NCBI GenBank assembly: GCA_040751955.1
Contig: JBFMFY010000026.1
Span: forward strand, 1 to 40,471
Direction: 5' to 3'
DNA: 40,471 bases
Source: SpSt-333 sp040751955
Lineage (GTDB): Bacteria; Bacteroidota; Ignavibacteria; UBA10030; UBA8401
This document shows positions 8,732 through 16,658 of this stretch, piece by piece; within the stretch, counting starts at the first letter, position 1; every line of letters begins with the position of its first letter. The notes under the pieces were generated by a model. That model did no database searches. It was not told where the DNA came from and saw nothing but the letters and a program-made list of their open reading frames with translations. A program made the position numbers and the translations under genes.

Positions 8732-8986
8732 CTATTTTAAAGCGTTCACCAGTTTTGTTAATTTCGATTTCTGATTGGATGCTTTGTTCGGATGGATCAC
8801 TCGCTTGCCCGCAAGTTTATCCAGCAATGAAACAGTCTCTTTCAACACCGCTTCCGCTGTTGCTTTATCTTTCATCGAACGAACCTTTTTGATCATAGTT
8901 TTTACTGCGGACTGTTGTTCGGTGTTTTTCTTTGCCCGCCGCGCCGTCGAGCGGATTCTCTTCTCTGCAGATTTATGTTGTGCCAT
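8732..8986 (-). CDS. rpsT: 30S ribosomal protein S20
   Basis: An 84-aa, strongly basic protein starting MAQHKSAEKRIRSTARRAKKN. It has the conserved S20 features: an N-terminal Lys/Arg-rich helix, the middle TMIKKVRSM, and the C-terminal RVIHPNKASNQKSKLTKLVN. It binds 16S rRNA in the body of the small subunit and is a primary assembly protein. Length and motifs are normal. It converges with the TPR gene on a shared terminator. The ATG is preceded by an AAGGGA-type ribosome site on the minus strand (just above 8990). Confidence 0.97.
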   Translation of the reverse strand: MAQHKSAEKRIRSTARRAKKNTEQQSAVKTMIKKVRSMKDKATAEAVLKETVSLLDKLAGKRVIHPNKASNQKSKLTKLVNALK

Positions 8987-9045
8987 TGTATCCCTTCATG
9001 GTAAATAGTGTAAACTTGTGTTAATATAAAAAAAATCGGTTTGAG

Positions 9046-10317
9046 TTACAATTTCTTTTCCCAGTAGATGGTCTTCCGTAAATCCTCGACCCACTGTTGA
9101 TAGTTATTCGCCAATTTAAATTGAAGCGCCAGCTGTTCCAATCGTTTGTAATCATCGCTTAAATTGATGGAATGTTCGGGGGTGATCGACCGGACGAAGA
9201 TGATATGGTATCCATATTTATTCGCCACCGGAATCCTGCGCGGTTCGCTGATATCTCCCGCTTTTGCCGACGTGACAAAGTCCGAATATGCTGGATCTAA
9301 TTGGTCCATTGCCACTCTTCCAAGATCTCCACCCACATCCTTGGTATCATTATCCTCCGAATATCGCCGGGCAAGCACACCGAAATTTTCACCGGCAAGC
9401 GCCAGAGTGCGGATTCTGTTCAACTGTGCAACGGCTGTGTCGTCGTTTGCCTTCGACATTTCGATAGGAAAGAGAATGTGCCGTGTCCGTACGGCATCGC
9501 CGCGCCGTTCCATCAATTGGATGATGTGGTAGCCGAACTGTGTGCGGACAGGTTTTGAAATCTCATTTTCACGAAGGGCGAAAGCGATTTCCTCAAATTC
9601 TTTCACGAATGAACCGCGCCGCGCAAAACCGAGATCGCCCCCGTTCGATGCGGAACCATCCGATGAATACCGTTTTGCAAAGTCCGCGAAATCGCCTCCC
9701 GCCTTAATGCTGTCGGCGATTTTCTGTGCCTTGTCGCTCAACGAGCGGAGAACGGAGGAATCCGGTTTCGGTTCGATGTAGATGTGGCTCAATTCGAATT
9801 CGGTCGGCACGTTCGGGATGCTGTCTTTGTATGTGGCATAGAACTCTTCCACCTCACGCCGCGAAACGGTCAGCGCCATTTGACGCTGCTGCTGGATCTT
9901 CTGGACAAGCATCTGCTTGCGGATCATTTCCCGGAATTGATACTCCCGCTTCATCCTGCTGACGCTCATCCCGTAAATTTTTTCAAGCTGTTCCTGCCCT
10001 CCTGCTTGGTACGTCAAGCGCTGAATCTGCTGCTCCAGCCGTTCAGTCACTTCTTCATCGGTTACAATAATACTGTCTTCTATCGCCTGTGCGAGAACAA
10101 GTTTGTCGTTGATCATTCCATCGAGGACCTGATCTCGCAGAGCTGGCGAGGTCGGGTCTATTCTGTTTTGCAATGCAACCTGCTGAATGGTAAAATTGAG
10201 ATCGGTAAGGCTGATGACTTCACGGTCCACAACCGCAACAATTTTATCGAGCGTAGTTTGCGCCGCTGCCGATAAAAAAATGACAAGTAAGAAGAATGAA
10301 TAACGGATCGTCTTCAT
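9046..10317 (-). CDS. surA: SurA-like periplasmic chaperone / parvulin peptidyl-prolyl isomerase
   Basis: A 423-aa exported protein: signal peptide MKTIRYSFFLLVIFLSAAAQ, then the SurA N-terminal domain beginning LDKIVAVVDREVISLTDL. Two parvulin domains follow: the first around FELSHIYIEPKPDSS with GYHIIQL, the second around RTRHILFPIEMSKAND with GYHIIFV. This is the classical SurA layout. SurA escorts unfolded outer-membrane proteins through the periplasm to the BAM complex. Its start lies 2 bases after the stop of the next minus-strand isomerase gene, so the three isomerase genes form one operon and this is its last member. The surA symbol is by architecture; orthology was not tested. Confidence 0.9.
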   Translation of the reverse strand: MKTIRYSFFLLVIFLSAAAQTTLDKIVAVVDREVISLTDLNFTIQQVALQNRIDPTSPALRDQVLDGMINDKLVLAQAIEDSIIVTDEEVTERLEQQIQRLTYQAGGQEQLEKIYGMSVSRMKREYQFREMIRKQMLVQKIQQQRQMALTVSRREVEEFYATYKDSIPNVPTEFELSHIYIEPKPDSSVLRSLSDKAQKIADSIKAGGDFADFAKRYSSDGSASNGGDLGFARRGSFVKEFEEIAFALRENEISKPVRTQFGYHIIQLMERRGDAVRTRHILFPIEMSKANDDTAVAQLNRIRTLALAGENFGVLARRYSEDNDTKDVGGDLGRVAMDQLDPAYSDFVTSAKAGDISEPRRIPVANKYGYHIIFVRSITPEHSINLSDDYKRLEQLALQFKLANNYQQWVEDLRKTIYWEKKL

Positions 10318-10319
10318 AT

Positions 10320-11207
10320 CTATTCGCCTCCAAACGCGGATGAATCTGATTGTGACAACATAAACTGTACTGTGTGCTTCGTTCGTAATTGCTGGATAAA
10401 TTCCTGGTATTTCTCCCGACGGCGTTCCATCGCAAGGCGCTGGTGTATCTCCCCTTCTACGTATGGCAGCGGCGCGGTAGTCCCTCTTTTATGCTGACCG
10501 AGCAGCCGGATCACAAAAAAACCGGCGCTTGTTTTCACGGGAAATGAAACTTCGTATTGCCCGAGAATAGATGCAACCTTCCATAATTCCGAGGGATAGA
10601 GGGTCGATTGAGTAAAAAAAAGTGAGTCAGAATAGGAGATCATACCCTTGGTTACATCGGAACGAAATGCGGCAACTGCTTCCTGCCAGCCTTGCGGACC
10701 CAGTGCAATGGCGCGAAATTGCGTTGCAACATCGTTCCGGTTGAAGACGGCGATTGAGAGCCGAACGAGATCGTCGTTCACCGTGAATTCACCAATGTGG
10801 GATTGATAGTACGCCATCACATCGCTTGAGGTAATACTTTTCTCCGCAAGATCGTACACTTCCTTTTCAAGCAATTCTGCGATTGAGAGCTGCTTATGCG
10901 CTTCCTTTACTTTCGTCCGGATCTCATCCGAAGCGTCATACCCTTTTTGCAGCGCCTCCTGAAAGAGGAGTTCATTAGTGACCCACCGATTGACATACTG
11001 GCGTAATTCATCGCTACTCGGTTTGCGTGATGTATCGCTTTGTGCTTCAATCATCTCAAGCGTCAACACCTGATCGTTGACACGGGCAACAACACGTCCG
11101 TTCGGACGTTGCTCTCCACAGCCGAACATGATCACGCATGACACGCCAAGAAAAAAGAAAGGAAAGCGTTGCAGTACGCTTTCCTTTATGTGAGTCCATC
11201 GCTTCAT
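10320..11207 (-). CDS. Lipoprotein SurA/PpiC-like chaperone with degenerate isomerase domain
   Basis: A 295-aa protein with an N-terminal signal ending in VIMFGCGEQ; the Cys is probably lipidated, although the residue at -3 is Met-Phe-Gly rather than a perfect lipobox. The SurA-like N-domain follows (NGRVVARVNDQVLTLEMIEAQS) with a helical region (ELLFQEALQKGYDASDEIRTKVKEAHKQLSIAELLEKEV). The C-terminal parvulin-like region lacks the HI(L/M)F motif seen in its neighbours, but ends in SAGFFVIRLLGQHKRGT, so it may be chaperone-only. It sits directly between two full isomerase genes, 0 and 2 bases from them. It is probably a partner in outer-membrane protein transport. Confidence 0.8.
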   Translation of the reverse strand: MKRWTHIKESVLQRFPFFFLGVSCVIMFGCGEQRPNGRVVARVNDQVLTLEMIEAQSDTSRKPSSDELRQYVNRWVTNELLFQEALQKGYDASDEIRTKVKEAHKQLSIAELLEKEVYDLAEKSITSSDVMAYYQSHIGEFTVNDDLVRLSIAVFNRNDVATQFRAIALGPQGWQEAVAAFRSDVTKGMISYSDSLFFTQSTLYPSELWKVASILGQYEVSFPVKTSAGFFVIRLLGQHKRGTTAPLPYVEGEIHQRLAMERRREKYQEFIQQLRTKHTVQFMLSQSDSSAFGGE

Positions 11208-13304
11208 TTACTGAGGCTGCTGCGCAGCGGCCGGTTTTGAAAAGGTCACTTTCAGTCCTTCCGGATTCAATGTTACCGGATATTTTTTCTTCAACGATTC
11301 ATACCACTCATCGCCGATCCGTTTTGTTTCATACTCCTGGAATGCACCGGAGACCTCTGATTGTGCCTCTTCAAATGTCTTCTCCCGTGCGGGATCTTTT
11401 TGAAGCACTTTGACAAACGAAAAACCGTTCTCGTACGGCGAATAGGTGAGGCTATCCTTTGCCTCAATGCTCCATGCTCGTTGTGTCAATGCATTTGTTG
11501 TAACCGGCTGCAAACTCCACACCCCCCGCTGCTCTGTCAGGTTGCTCCGTTTGCTGAAGAGAACCGCTGCAGAATCAAACGAAATGGGAGCCACAGCGAT
11601 CTTCAGGGTATCGTACACAATCTTCTTGCTTCTGCCTTTGGCTTTTTTAGCAACAAGGGAATCGATTGTATATCCCGTCATCGCTCTTTGCACAACTTTA
11701 GCGATGCTGTCGGTTGTGACGTAAATTTCCTGGAAACTGACGCGGTCAGGCCATTTGTAATTTGCACTATGCTGTGCATGATATATTCTCAGCAGCGAAT
11801 CGGATAAAACAACTCTGTTCCAAACATTCTCCTGTTCCGCTTTGAAGAGAAGAATTCCTTCTTCATACTCTTTCATCGTGCGTGCAAAATCGGGGAATTT
11901 GTTTTCCAATTGTGCGGCATGGTATTCCGCAACAAGGCTGATGCCGGTTTTTTTCAACACAGTTGCAAAGTTGCCTGTATATCCTACAGCCATCGATTGA
12001 TATTCAGGATGCACACGCGCGAGCGCAATAAAATCACCCAGCGTCACTTTCTGATTTCCATATGTGAAAACAACCCGCTGCTGTAGCGACGGGGTGAGCA
12101 CGCTGTCCCAGACGGCGTCGCCGAATGTTGCGCCGGAATCGACAACGGCAAGTACCGCAGGAATCACGGTTTCATCGGCGGTGAAGTTGTACATCTTTTT
12201 GATCTTTTCGATCATGCGATCGTAGTCGTATTGAAAACGATACGACTGATATTGATTTTTCAACTGCTGTTCAACTTCTTTATACGGTTTTATTCCCTGC
12301 GACTCGAACCGTTTGATAAGATGCAAGCCGAACTGTGTTTGAACAATGCCCGAAAGTTCGCCGTCTTTCAGCTGGTGCATGGCGTGATCGAATTCACGCA
12401 CGGTGCGCCCGCGTTCAATGAAACCGAGATCCCCATCCCGCTGCCCGCTGAATGTATCGTCGGAACTGTTGCGTGCAAATTCAGCAAAACTGCCTCCGTG
12501 CAACAGAGAATCGCGGATCGCAAGTAATTCATTTGCCGCTTTCGTTGAATCTTCCGCTGTGGGATTGGGAGAGAGGCGCTTCATAATGTGTCCCGCGCGT
12601 ATCGCTCCTTGGTTCGGCTTACTGTCGGTCACTTTAATAATGTGGTAACCGAATTGTGTCCGAACCGGTACCTGGGAAAATTCACCAACATTTAATGCAT
12701 AGACGGCATCTTCAAACGAGGGCACCATTGCCCCGACAGAAAAATAATAGAGATCGCCGTTATTGTATTGCACTGATGGGTCTTCGGAATTGTTATGGGC
12801 GAGCGTTTCAAACGGGATGCCTTTCTTCAAAGAATCGATAACCGCTAACGCTTTTGCGTACGCTTTTGCTGTATCTTCAGGGGACGAGGTTTCGCTCACG
12901 CGGAACATGATGTGGCTTGCACGGATCTCTTTCAATTTTCTCTGATACATCTGCTCGAGTGCAGGCTTGGTAATTTCCTGTTCAAGCATGTACGACACTG
13001 CAAGATTCTTTCTATAATCTGCAAGTTCCCTTCGCAGTTCAGGATCCTTATCGTATCCTTTTGCATATGCTTCTTTCACTTTTAATTTAAATTTTACATA
13101 AAGATCCAGAAACTTTTGTTTGTCATCCATGGATGTTTTCGATGCCGCTTCCCATCCGCCGTTATTTTTGGCATAGACTTGCTCAAATTCTTCGGCTGTA
13201 ATCTTGTCGCCGGCAATATCGGCAACATACGCGCCGCTGCAACCGATCATACCGATCGCAAAACCTAATGCAAACACCGATCTGAAAAAGCTGTTCAAAC
13301 GCAT
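11208..13304 (-). CDS. Large multi-domain PpiC/parvulin lipoprotein (PpiD/SurA-like)
   Basis: A 698-aa protein from the ATG at 13304, chosen because a strong AAGGAGG-type ribosome site (complement of 13311-13319) lies just upstream. A longer in-frame ORF reaches 13400 but lacks such a site. The signal and lipobox are FALGFAIGMIGCSG. After a SurA-like N-domain (ADIAGDKITAEEFEQVY) come two clear parvulin domains: IRASHIMFRVSE with GYHIIKV, and IRAGHIMKRLSP with GLHLIKR. A long C-terminal half contains a third, degenerate domain near VSFQEIYVTTDS. It is the first gene of a three-gene minus-strand operon for periplasmic folding of outer-membrane proteins. The pairing of domains resembles PpiD, but without its membrane anchor. 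Confidence 0.88.
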   Translation of the reverse strand: MRLNSFFRSVFALGFAIGMIGCSGAYVADIAGDKITAEEFEQVYAKNNGGWEAASKTSMDDKQKFLDLYVKFKLKVKEAYAKGYDKDPELRRELADYRKNLAVSYMLEQEITKPALEQMYQRKLKEIRASHIMFRVSETSSPEDTAKAYAKALAVIDSLKKGIPFETLAHNNSEDPSVQYNNGDLYYFSVGAMVPSFEDAVYALNVGEFSQVPVRTQFGYHIIKVTDSKPNQGAIRAGHIMKRLSPNPTAEDSTKAANELLAIRDSLLHGGSFAEFARNSSDDTFSGQRDGDLGFIERGRTVREFDHAMHQLKDGELSGIVQTQFGLHLIKRFESQGIKPYKEVEQQLKNQYQSYRFQYDYDRMIEKIKKMYNFTADETVIPAVLAVVDSGATFGDAVWDSVLTPSLQQRVVFTYGNQKVTLGDFIALARVHPEYQSMAVGYTGNFATVLKKTGISLVAEYHAAQLENKFPDFARTMKEYEEGILLFKAEQENVWNRVVLSDSLLRIYHAQHSANYKWPDRVSFQEIYVTTDSIAKVVQRAMTGYTIDSLVAKKAKGRSKKIVYDTLKIAVAPISFDSAAVLFSKRSNLTEQRGVWSLQPVTTNALTQRAWSIEAKDSLTYSPYENGFSFVKVLQKDPAREKTFEEAQSEVSGAFQEYETKRIGDEWYESLKKKYPVTLNPEGLKVTFSKPAAAQQPQ

Positions 13305-13466
13305 ACAACAAACCTCCTTGAAAATGATAACATTAAGATTGTGGATGATGAAAATTCCTTGTAAGTATAAGAAAATACAGAAATTAGGGAAGACAAGCAA
13401 TGTTTTCCGATGACAGATTATTGAATGGAATCTGGTTTTTCGACGCTCCCTTTCCTATTTTGTTCC

Positions 13467-13649
13467 ATGGATTTCACAGGGAGATTTTATTGCTCATATT
13501 GTGGAGAAGAGAACGAAATATTCGTTGAACCCGAAGGAGGGGAAGAGCAAACGATAACAGAAGACTGCTCTGTTTGCTGCAGGCCGAACGTGCTGCATAT
13601 ACAAATCATCAACAATCAGATCCATATCAATTCAGAATTTGAAGGGTAA
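13467..13649 (+). CDS. CPXCG-type small cysteine-rich protein
   Basis: A 60-aa protein in the CPXCG family, beginning MDFTGRFYCSYCGEENEIFVEPEGG. It has two zinc-knuckle-like cysteine pairs, CSYC and CSVC (in TEDCSVCCRPN). Family members are short, probably metal-binding, and of unknown function. An in-frame ATG at 13425 would add 14 residues (MESGFSTLPFLFCS) that the family does not have, so the internal ATG is preferred. The gene ends 2 bases before the DinB-like gene and probably shares its transcript. Confidence 0.78.
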   Translation: MDFTGRFYCSYCGEENEIFVEPEGGEEQTITEDCSVCCRPNVLHIQIINNQIHINSEFEG

Positions 13650-13651
13650 CT

Positions 13652-14137
13652 ATGACTCCACTCCAGTTTGTTTCCTACGCAGAACAGATGCTTGCACCGA
13701 CAATTCCGCTGTTTCAACTTGTTCCTGCCGATAAGATCGATTGGAAACCGACGGAGGGCTCATTCACCTGCGGACAATTGATGCACCACATGGCGGGGGC
13801 GCTCCGGTTTAACGCGGATGGGATCAGGGAGAACAAATGGGCAATGCCGAGTCTTCGTCATATTTTTCTTGCTAATCGAAGAGAACAATCATCGACCGTT
13901 GAAGAAGCTGTGCAATTGTACAATGAAACTTCAAAAGAATTCTTCGATACGTTCCGCACCATGCCGGAAACGGAATTTCTCACTGCGATGGTCAACACGC
14001 CGCAGTTCGGTCCGCAGGAAAAATGGCGGTACGCGCTATTCGCCGTCTCTCACCACCTGAACCACAAAACAGAACTGTTCATGTATTTGAAAACGATGGG
14101 ACTAAAAGTGGGTTCGAGAGAGTTGTACGGTGGCTGA
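13652..14137 (+). CDS. DinB/YfiT-like metal-dependent four-helix protein
   Basis: A 161-aa protein with the DinB-superfamily pattern: an N-terminal amphipathic helix (YAEQMLAPTIPLFQLVPADKIDWKP), the first metal histidine region CGQLMHHMAG, and the C-terminal pair SHHLNHKTELFMYLKTMG. Three histidines in these places usually bind a divalent metal in a four-helix bundle. Members include thiol transferases (bacillithiol or mycothiol type) and many uncharacterised proteins, so the reaction cannot be assigned. It follows the CPXCG gene with a 2-base gap. Confidence 0.85.
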   Translation: MTPLQFVSYAEQMLAPTIPLFQLVPADKIDWKPTEGSFTCGQLMHHMAGALRFNADGIRENKWAMPSLRHIFLANRREQSSTVEEAVQLYNETSKEFFDTFRTMPETEFLTAMVNTPQFGPQEKWRYALFAVSHHLNHKTELFMYLKTMGLKVGSRELYGG

Positions 14138-14147
14138 ATGATTGAAA

Positions 14148-14909
14148 TTAAATTGCCTTTTTGAGTGTTTGCACTGCAACATTAAATCCCGCAACAAGAA
14201 ACAACGCAAATCCGATCGACTCCATCATCACAACGGATGGGTCACCTATCCCAATTGTACAATACCGCAGTACATCGGTATGCCAGGTGACTGGATTAAG
14301 ATACGCGGCGTACTTCAGCCATACAGGGACTGAATCGAGCGGATAGAACATGCTGCTGACGAACATCAATACGAAGTACAGTACGTTGATGAACGTGTTG
14401 AACGTATCATTGCGGTGAATTCGGAATGCAAAGATCGAGAGCGCAAAGAACCATCCTGCAATACCAACCACAACTGCAATGATTGTAAACGGGAGAAAAT
14501 CTATCCTGACCGGAACGCGCAATAAAACGATGGCAGCGATCAGCGTCAATACCGCCTGCACGACGGACATCAAACATTGGAAGATCACTTTTCCCAATAA
14601 GTACTGTCCGCGCGTCATCGGATAGGTGAGGAATTCGTAAAAGATTCCCGTTTCACGGTCATGAAAGAATCCGTACGCCTGATTGATTGCGCTGCCGAAG
14701 CAGGACATTGCAAGCACGCCGGCGAGAAAAAATTCGTTGTAACCGACGGAGGTTCCCGATGTCACCACCCCCATTCCCACCGCCTTATCAAAGCCGACGC
14801 CGAACATCAATAGATAGAGAAGCGGAACGGCAAGATCAAAGAAGAACCAGGTCAAACTGGTCAGTCTGATCAGTGAATCGCGGTACAAAACAGCCAGGAT
14901 TTGATTCAT
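14148..14909 (-). CDS. ABC-2 type transporter permease
   Basis: An inner-membrane permease of 253 aa with about six hydrophobic segments, for example WFFFDLAVPLLYLLMFGVGF, FLAGVLAMSCFGSAINQAYGF, VVQAVLTLIAAIVLL and IIAVVVGIAGWFFALSIFAF. The short conserved stretch ETGIFYEFLTYPMTRGQYLLGK is typical of ABC-2 exporters (DrrB/NodJ/LPS-O-antigen type). It should pair with the ATPase encoded just upstream on the same strand (15095-16051), from which it is separated by a palindromic repeat element. The substrate is unknown; ABC-2 systems export drugs, polysaccharides or lipids. Confidence 0.9.
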   Translation of the reverse strand: MNQILAVLYRDSLIRLTSLTWFFFDLAVPLLYLLMFGVGFDKAVGMGVVTSGTSVGYNEFFLAGVLAMSCFGSAINQAYGFFHDRETGIFYEFLTYPMTRGQYLLGKVIFQCLMSVVQAVLTLIAAIVLLRVPVRIDFLPFTIIAVVVGIAGWFFALSIFAFRIHRNDTFNTFINVLYFVLMFVSSMFYPLDSVPVWLKYAAYLNPVTWHTDVLRYCTIGIGDPSVVMMESIGFALFLVAGFNVAVQTLKKAI

Positions 14910-14963
14910 TGGATTTCTTTATCTGTACATCTTGTGAATATTTTTAGGTAATTAGGTACGAAC

Positions 14964-15075
14964 GTCATCCTTCGACGCGCGCCGCAAACGTTATTCATCC
15001 TGAGTAAGTCTTGATGTTAATCAATTGAGACACGTCGAAGGATGCTCCTCTTGAGCGGCGCTTGCTCAGGATGAC
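14964..15075. repeat. Palindromic repeat with interleaved arms, between ABC permease and ATPase genes
   Basis: GTCATCCTTCGACG (from 14964) pairs with CGTCGAAGGATG (about 15033-15044). TTCATCCTGAG (from about 14992) pairs with CTCAGGATGAC (ending 15075). The arms are therefore in the order A-B-A'-B' rather than nested. The outer ends are GTCAT and ATGAC, as in the other dispersed elements in this window. No gene is inside. Confidence 0.75.
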
Positions 15076-15094
15076 TGATGCGTTGTATATTTCT

Positions 15095-16051
15095 TTATGT
15101 CCGGTCGAGCAGTGCTACAAAAACATCTTCGAGCGATGCGGAGGACATTTCGAAATTCAACAATAGTCCGCGTGATTGCAGGATCGAAAGAATTTTCAGT
15201 GCCGTATCGTGATCGCGAATCGTCAATTCGATGTCTAAAGGATGCTTCGCATCGCTCTCTTTTGTTTCCATCTTTACCGGTTGGTGCTGTTTGAGTTCTT
15301 CTTCCAGCTCTTTTGTCATCTCTTTCACTTTTAGAGAAAGATAGAACATCTCCAGCCCCATTTTCTTCACCTCGCCGGTTGTACCGCTTGCAACGATCTT
15401 GCCGTGATTAATGATTGCGATGGCATCGCACAGTTCTTCTGCTTCGTCCAGCATGTGCGTTGTCAGCACGATCGTTCTTCCCTGCTTTGATTCTGCTTTG
15501 ATCGCAGCGATTGTTGCGCGTTTATTAAACGTATCCATTCCCGTGGTCGCTTCGTCGAGAAAAACGACCGGCTTGTCGATGAGGAACATCTTTGCAACCT
15601 GTACGCGGCGCTTCATGCCGCCGCTCAGGTCCATGGCGCGCTGGTTCAAGACATCCTTCAATCCGAACAGTTCAATGACACGCTGTGCGCGCGCCTCGAT
15701 CTCTTTCCGTGTCAATCCATGAAATTTTCCGAACGTCAAAAAGTTATTTTTTACCGTGAGGTACGTGTCCACGGCATTTTCCTGGATCACGACGCAGATG
15801 TTCTTCCGTACATCGATGGATTGTTTGACGACGTCGAATCCATTGACGAATGCAGTGCCGGATGTCGGCTGAATGAGCGTTGTTAAAATTTTTATCGTCG
15901 TTGATTTTCCTGCACCATTGGGTCCGAGCAGACCGAAGATTTGTCCTTTAGCAACATTAAACGAGATATCATCAACGGCACGGAATGGTTGTTTGCCGTT
16001 CCGGCTGTATTCTTTAATGAGGTTCTGTATTGAAATTGCGGACGGTTCCAT
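15095..16051 (-). CDS. ABC transporter ATP-binding protein (DrrA/CcmA type)
   Basis: A 318-aa ATPase subunit that powers the ABC-2 permease encoded next. Walker A is GLLGPNGAGKST and the Q-loop is in CVVIQENA. The signature is LSGGMKRRV, Walker B is PVVFLDEATTGMD, and the switch His lies in TTHMLDEAEEL. A C-terminal extension of about 90 residues is typical of DrrA-like export ATPases. The ATG at 16051 begins MEPSAISIQNLIKEYSR; a TTG three codons upstream (16060) is the only alternative and has no better ribosome site. The permease follows after a gap filled by a repeat element. Confidence 0.94.
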   Translation of the reverse strand: MEPSAISIQNLIKEYSRNGKQPFRAVDDISFNVAKGQIFGLLGPNGAGKSTTIKILTTLIQPTSGTAFVNGFDVVKQSIDVRKNICVVIQENAVDTYLTVKNNFLTFGKFHGLTRKEIEARAQRVIELFGLKDVLNQRAMDLSGGMKRRVQVAKMFLIDKPVVFLDEATTGMDTFNKRATIAAIKAESKQGRTIVLTTHMLDEAEELCDAIAIINHGKIVASGTTGEVKKMGLEMFYLSLKVKEMTKELEEELKQHQPVKMETKESDAKHPLDIELTIRDHDTALKILSILQSRGLLLNFEMSSASLEDVFVALLDRT

Positions 16052-16097
16052 TGATGACAAAGATAGGAATTATTTTCTTTGTTTGCTGAACGCTTTA

Positions 16098-16658
16098 TTA
16101 AGCAAGAAGATCTGTGAATTGTTTTATGATATGCGCCGTTGCTCCCCACACAGGTTCTTTCCAAACATCATACACGTACACCTGACGATCTTCTCCTTTC
16201 AAAAATCGAATCTCTGTGCGACGCAGCGACGGATCAAAAAATTTTGACAGTGGAATGAGAAGAATTTCATCGACTTCATCATTTTTCATGTGGACGTCGA
16301 TTGGATGATTAATGAATCCGACAAGAGGTGTAACAATAAATCCGGTTGGGATATGAAAATCATCCAGTTGTCCTATGATTGTGACGGATGAAGAAGGAAT
16401 GCCAAGTTCTTCTTCCAGTTCTCGAAGCGCCGTGTGTTCAGGGGATTTGTCACTTTCGTCAACAACACCGCCGGGGAATGAAATTTGTCCTTTGTGGTGC
16501 TCCACTCGATCCGTTCGTTTTGTGAGAAGAAGGTGAAGCGATTGTTCGTGAGAAACTAACGACACCAGCACGCATGCGTACCGCGATGATGAATCGATGA
16601 TGCGCACCGGTGCATGAGATGCAACGCGCTGCTTGATATGTTCAAAATCTGCTTGCAT
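16098..16658 (-). CDS. Nudix hydrolase, CoA pyrophosphatase-like
   Basis: A 186-aa Nudix enzyme, likely cutting coenzyme A derivatives to 4'-phosphopantetheine and 3',5'-ADP. The Nudix box GX5EX7REUXEEXGU is complete (GGVVDESDKSPEHTALRELEEELGI). Just before it, LLLTKRTDRVEHHKGQISFPGG matches the UPF0035/CoAse motif of NudL and Pcd1 enzymes. The open frame extends up to 16724, but the ATG at 16658 (MQADFEHIKQR) gives the usual length. From this ATG it overlaps the end of the NDH-2-like gene by 17 bases on the same strand, implying coupling. Confidence 0.88.
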   Translation of the reverse strand: MQADFEHIKQRVASHAPVRIIDSSSRYACVLVSLVSHEQSLHLLLTKRTDRVEHHKGQISFPGGVVDESDKSPEHTALRELEEELGIPSSSVTIIGQLDDFHIPTGFIVTPLVGFINHPIDVHMKNDEVDEILLIPLSKFFDPSLRRTEIRFLKGEDRQVYVYDVWKEPVWGATAHIIKQFTDLLA

